From: Paenibacillus xerothermodurans | Lineage (GTDB): Bacteria; Bacillota; Bacilli; Paenibacillales; NBRC-103111 | Direction of reading: 5' to 3' | Assembly (NCBI RefSeq): GCF_002220865.2 | Contig: NZ_NHRJ02000007.1 | Span: 120,841-184,840 of the forward strand | DNA length: 64,000 nt | Part shown: positions 60,791 through 64,000 of the stretch, piece after piece | Numbering within the stretch: the first letter of the stretch is position 1 | Layout: each line of letters starts with the position of its first letter | The notes under the pieces: model-generated | Databases searched by the model: none | Seen by the model: only the letters and a program-made list of their open reading frames with translations | What the model was told of the DNA's origin: nothing | Translations under genes and position numbers: made by a program

Positions 60791-61168
60791 ATGAAATACG
60801 GGGAACGTATAGCGTTACTTCGAGAGAAACACTCCCTGACCCAGGATGAATTATCCGCGAAACTCGGCATAACCCGGGCCTCTTTATCTCATTACGAGAA
60901 CAACAGACGCGAGCCTGATTACAAGACCATTGTAAATATAGCGAATTTTTTTAACGTATCGATCGATTATCTCATGGGCAGGACAGACGACGCGCATAAA
61001 ACTCTTGATGTGGATGTTCGTGAGTTTGTTGACAGTTTGGAGCTATCCGACTCCAAGATTCTTGACAAGTTCAGTTTAACGATTGACGGCAAGAAGCTCA
61101 CTCCTGAGGAATCGAAACGATTTATAGCTTTCGTACGGGCAGAGCGAAATATAAATAACGAATCTTGA
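60791..61168 (+). CDS. XRE-family transcriptional regulator, candidate GATAC-box repressor
   Basis: 125 residues. The N-terminal Cro/CI helix-turn-helix (about 4-58) reads GERIALLREKHSLTQDELSAKLGITRASLSHYENNRREPDYKTI with the FFNVSIDYLMGRTDD end common to phage-like and SinR/ImmR-type repressors. The C-terminal 55 residues (VREFVDSLELSDSKILDKFSLTIDGKKLTPEESKRFIAFVRAER) are helical and probably mediate dimerisation. It stands alone, divergent from the phosphatase operon, with P1 and its box in the shared gap. The ATG at 60791 has GGAGG ten bases upstream. A direct repeat GTTACC-N6-GTTACC lies about 40 bp upstream. Confidence 0.9.
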   Translation: MKYGERIALLREKHSLTQDELSAKLGITRASLSHYENNRREPDYKTIVNIANFFNVSIDYLMGRTDDAHKTLDVDVREFVDSLELSDSKILDKFSLTIDGKKLTPEESKRFIAFVRAERNINNES

Positions 61169-61179
61169 GTTCACTGTAC

Positions 61180-61216
61180 AACCTTCAACAATCCTGTAGA
61201 AGGTTATTTTATTTTT
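61180..61216 (+). terminator. Intrinsic terminator of the XRE gene
   Basis: AACCTTC (61180-61186) and GAAGGTT (61199-61205) pair and are followed by ATTTTATTTTTT. Confidence 0.85.
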
Positions 61217-61275
61217 TCGGGGAATTCTTTGATATTAGTCCATCATCAGCACACAGAAAAGGCGAACGATAGCAA

Positions 61276-61301
61276 AAAGCTCCTGCAGCTGCAGGAGCTT
61301 T
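61276..61301 (-). terminator. Palindromic terminator of the LysR gene
   Basis: A perfect 26-bp palindrome with arm AAAGCTCCTGCAG, followed on the minus strand by TTTGC, 43 bp past the LysR stop. Confidence 0.65.
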
Positions 61302-61343
61302 GTCATGCCGTATATTCATTGCAGTATGTGATCGCTGAATAGG

Positions 61344-62255
61344 CTAAACGGTTTTATTCTCCTCCTCAATAGCGAGAACCTCCCTTGCCGCTTCTATGAA
61401 AGGTAACATGATTGGTGAAAGCCACTTGTCTTTATGCCATAACATCTGTGTATACACGTGCAAGTCCGGAATTTGCCATGGAAGAGCAACAAGTTCGCCC
61501 CGTGCAACTTCGGCTTCAGCTACTATTTCAGGAAGAAAGGCAATACCGATTCCCGAAATTGCACATTGTTTAATGGCTTCGGCACTTTGAAACTCTAAAT
61601 ACGTGATACTATCAATGCCCCCTTTCTCGAATGCTCGGTCAAACATGGTTCGATAGGGACAACCCTTTTCATTAGTCAGGAACACTTCTCCGTGAAAATC
61701 TTCAAGCTGTAATACAGTTAATTTCGCGAGATGATGATCTGGAGCGGCGAACAAGCGAAAAGTTTCTTCCAGCAACGGTTCCACTGCAAGTCCCGTTGAG
61801 CGAATGGGTTCGTCCAGCATAAAGACGACATCCGCGGTTCCCTCAAAGAGCGTTTGCTTGAGTTCTTGATTTGGAACGGAGCGGAAAATGAGACGAACTC
61901 CCGGATGCTGCGAACGGAATAGTTGAAAGACAGCTGGAAGCCGATAAGCGCAAATAACCTCGTTGGCACTTATCGTTAGGGTACCGCTTAGATTTTCATT
62001 GTCGTGAACGGCGCTGCGAGCTTCGTCCAATTTGTTTAGAACGCCTTGGACATCAGTTAAAAAGCGTTTACCCGCAGTTGTAAGAACGAGCTGCTTGCCC
62101 AAGCGGTCAAAGAGACGAACACCAAGCTCATCCTCCAATGCTTTTATTTGCATCGTGACGTTGGAGGGGACGTAGCTCAGCACTTCCGCAGCCCGAGTGA
62201 AATTTAAAGTTGATGCAACCGTGCGGAACGTATTCAGTTGGCGCAATTCCATCAT
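61344..62255 (-). CDS. LysR-family transcriptional regulator
   Basis: 303 residues. The N-terminal winged helix-turn-helix (MELRQLNTFRTVASTLNFTRAAEVLSYVPSNVTMQIKALEDELGVRLFDRLGK) is followed by the substrate-binding domain starting GTLTISANEVICAYRLPAVF. It is divergent from the MetX-like hydrolase gene (62398) with a 140-bp gap, the usual arrangement for LysR proteins and the gene they control. The start is one of two adjacent ATGs (62255/62252) after GGGGGAT. The effector is unknown. Confidence 0.93.
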   Translation of the reverse strand: MMELRQLNTFRTVASTLNFTRAAEVLSYVPSNVTMQIKALEDELGVRLFDRLGKQLVLTTAGKRFLTDVQGVLNKLDEARSAVHDNENLSGTLTISANEVICAYRLPAVFQLFRSQHPGVRLIFRSVPNQELKQTLFEGTADVVFMLDEPIRSTGLAVEPLLEETFRLFAAPDHHLAKLTVLQLEDFHGEVFLTNEKGCPYRTMFDRAFEKGGIDSITYLEFQSAEAIKQCAISGIGIAFLPEIVAEAEVARGELVALPWQIPDLHVYTQMLWHKDKWLSPIMLPFIEAAREVLAIEEENKTV

Positions 62256-62397
62256 ACGATCCCCCTTTTTATTTTCAATGTTATTGAATATTGCTTTGAG
62301 TTTTATTCACTTTTTTTGAGAGTACCACAGGTCTATACTAAGCACAAGAAATTACATTCTACATGTGTGGTTTCATTTTGAAGGGAGCGACAATACG

Positions 62398-63417
62398 ATG
62401 GATTATGAGATTTTTGAATTGGGTGACGTAACCTTGCAATCAGGAGTGACGTTACCGAGCGCTTTTCTTGCTTATAAGACTTATGGAAGATTGAATGAAA
62501 AGAAAGATAACGTCATCGTCTATCCAACTGCTTTTGGCGACCAGCATCTTCAGAATGAATGGTTGATTGGAAATGGCATGGCACTAGATCCGCAGAAATA
62601 TTTCATTATCGTTCCAAATCTGCTGGGCAACGGATTATCTTCGTCTCCCAGTAACACGCCTCCCCCATTCGACCGGGCTAATTTTCCGCAGGTAACCATC
62701 TATGACAACGTTAAATTACAGCATCGGCTGGTGACTGAAAAATTCGGCATTCAAAAGATCGCTCTCGTAGTTGGATGGTCAATGGGAGGCATTCAATCAT
62801 TCCAATGGGGTGCGAGTTATCCCGACATGGTGGAACGAATTGCACCTTTCGCCGGAGTTGCCAAGACTTGGCCCCAAACGTTTGTGGTCCTGGACGGAAT
62901 GAAAGCTCCGCTCATGGCTGCAGTTGGCTTCGATTCAAGTAAACTAAACCAGTTGACTTCTGCAGACATGCGCGCCGTTGGCCGTGTCTATGCGGGATGG
63001 GGCTTATCGCATGCGTTTTACAGAGAGGAACTTTATCGTGAACTGGGATATGACTCATTGGTAGATTTTGTGGCTGGCGTCTGGGAAGATAGCTTTATGA
63101 AGATGGATCCGCACAATGTCCTGGCCATGTTATGGACAGGCCAATACGCAGATATTAGTGCAAACCCCGCCTATAACGGAGATTTCGATGAGGCGCTCAA
63201 AAGCATTAAAGCGCTTGCCTGCATCATGCCAGGGAGCACGGATCTCTTCTGCGCGGCGGACGATAACAAATACGAGGCTAAGCTTATACCCAATGCTGTT
63301 TTTAATCCTATCGAGTCAATCTGGGGCCATTTTGCCGGTCGCGGAATCAACCGTGCCGATAATAAATTTATTGATGACAACCTAAAGCGCTTGTTGGCGC
63401 TTAGTACAAACGGATAG
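62398..63417 (+). CDS. Alpha/beta hydrolase, homoserine O-acetyltransferase (MetX)-like
   Basis: 339 residues of the MetX/acetyl-esterase branch. The nucleophile Ser128 lies in VVGWSMGG. The front has the typical LGDVTLQSGVTLPSAFLAYKTYGRLNEKKDNVIVYPT and FIIVPNLLGNGLSSSPSNT. The last His is in IWGHFAGRG. The Cys/Ser neighbourhood and the GLSSSPSNT segment correspond to MetX, but short MetX-like hydrolases with other roles exist, so methionine synthesis is not proven. ATG at 62398 follows GGGAG. Probably controlled by the divergent LysR gene. Confidence 0.87.
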   Translation: MDYEIFELGDVTLQSGVTLPSAFLAYKTYGRLNEKKDNVIVYPTAFGDQHLQNEWLIGNGMALDPQKYFIIVPNLLGNGLSSSPSNTPPPFDRANFPQVTIYDNVKLQHRLVTEKFGIQKIALVVGWSMGGIQSFQWGASYPDMVERIAPFAGVAKTWPQTFVVLDGMKAPLMAAVGFDSSKLNQLTSADMRAVGRVYAGWGLSHAFYREELYRELGYDSLVDFVAGVWEDSFMKMDPHNVLAMLWTGQYADISANPAYNGDFDEALKSIKALACIMPGSTDLFCAADDNKYEAKLIPNAVFNPIESIWGHFAGRGINRADNKFIDDNLKRLLALSTNG

Positions 63418-63468
63418 ATCATCATTATGCGTTGGAGTTTCATGTAAGTAATAGCAAGAAAAGTAATC

Positions 63469-63505
63469 AAAGTGGCCCAAAGATTGAGGGCTACTTTTCT
63501 TTTTT
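63469..63505 (+). terminator. Intrinsic terminator after the MetX-like gene
   Basis: AAAGTGGCCC (63469-63478) pairs with GGGCTACTTT (63488-63497) with one G-U pair, followed by TCTTTTTT. Confidence 0.8.
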
Positions 63506-63612
63506 GTATCTATATGTGTTACAGAGAAATCGCAGAGCAGTGTAATATGGTAATAATTTACCAATAATTCTCTTATATGTTTTAAATTAATTGATTGAGG
63601 GAGGGATAAAGT

Positions 63613-63804
63613 ATGGCTCTGTTTGGGTTACCGTTTGTAATATTTATTTCTTTTCTCATTGGTTTAGTAACATACATGTTGTCTCTATTGATCTTTATTA
63701 ATGTAAGAACGACAAAATCAAAATATATAAGACTGATTTTCGCAAGCACTGTATCATTGTTATTTTTCCTGTTGTACATAAGAAATCTAGCGTACTTAGA
63801 CTGA
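63613..63804 (+). CDS. Small two-helix membrane protein
   Basis: 63 residues with two hydrophobic helices (about 5-30, FVIFISFLIGLVTYMLSLLIF, and 42-58) joined by a short positively charged loop (RTTKSKYIR). The ATG at 63613 has GGGAGGG upstream. Not a recognised family. It stands alone between the MetX-like gene and a transposase remnant, in AT-rich DNA. Confidence 0.65.
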   Translation: MALFGLPFVIFISFLIGLVTYMLSLLIFINVRTTKSKYIRLIFASTVSLLFFLLYIRNLAYLD

Positions 63805-63869
63805 CTCTAACTAAAATTAAGAACAAGGAAGAATTTGATTTTCAATCTCCATTGTAATGTCCCCCGTTG

Positions 63870-64000
63870 TCAAGACACGAAATCCAAAATGCTAAGATAA
63901 ATACTCCTTTCGTCATTATTGCTGTCAGCAAAGTAGATGCTGGCCGGTGTTTGGTCATGAAGGGACTGGTGGCCGCGATTCCAGTTGTAATGCTGCATGT
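63870..64000 (-). pseudogene. C-terminal end of a transposase (IS3-like), cut by window edge
   Basis: The minus frame from the edge to TGA at 63870 reads HYNWNRGHQSLHDQTPASIYF and 22 further residues. The Y-N-x-x-R-x-H-Q-S-L-x-x-x-T-P pattern is the usual end of IS3-family (and related rve) transposases. Only the last 43 residues are in the window, so whether the gene is complete cannot be judged. Together with the element at 1-1146 both window ends carry IS sequence. Confidence 0.75.

Overview
The window reads as chromosome of a Gram-positive, spore-forming Firmicute of the Paenibacillus type. Signs are strong GGAGG ribosome binding sites with frequent TTG/GTG starts, S-layer-homology (SLH) proteins, an LplA/LplB/LplC-like sugar ABC operon beside a YesN-type membrane AraC regulator, and a CbiH60/CbiX-type cobalamin operon. 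The genus is inferred from gene content only. Most genes lie on the minus strand.

Layout. 1-1146: decayed IS3-family element that has cut the 5' end off a neighbouring gene. 1.9-8.7 kb: alpha/beta hydrolase, lipoprotein class A PBP, SLH/PrcB-like secreted protein, MHYT-PAS histidine kinase, GNAT acetyltransferase. 8.7-14.8 kb: sugar-uptake operon with its YesN-like regulator. 14.9-19.2 kb: YdjM-like membrane protein with an apparent ATC start codon, MFS exporter, orphan sensor kinase. 19.2-32.3 kb: one long riboswitch-controlled operon for the anaerobic corrin pathway (Ni/Co transporter-like, cbiH60, cbiX, cbiJ, cbiC, cbiD, cbiET, cbiL, cbiF, cbiG, cbiA, nitroreductase). 32.4-34.3 kb: frameshifted L,D-transpeptidase gene and a small gene.

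34.4-61.2 kb is an exopolysaccharide (EPS) locus of Wzx/Wzy type. It has a PHP tyrosine phosphatase, Wzz-like adaptor and BY-kinase, an EpsC-like dehydratase, acetyltransferases, flippase, polymerase, UDP-sugar dehydrogenase, two glycosyltransferases, an EpsL/EpsM/EpsN-like set, two epimerases, a cupin, VanZ, several secreted coiled-coil or stalk proteins, a SinR-like regulator and an XRE regulator. The glycan core (about 41.7-52.5 kb) looks AT-richer than its flanks.

The most interesting signal is in the EPS locus. A palindromic box, GATAC-N5-GTATC, occupies the 17-bp spacer between the -35 and -10 hexamers of four promoters. At a fifth promoter it sits directly downstream of the -10. Two further copies lie in leader regions. 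I found no function for it from known families; the XRE regulator at 60791-61168, encoded next to one of the boxes, is the obvious candidate repressor. Two small proteins (57178-57339 and 34120-34284) share a helical motif and could be its partners.

After the locus come a LysR regulator, a divergent MetX-like alpha/beta hydrolase, a two-helix membrane peptide, and the end of a second IS3-like transposase at the window edge.
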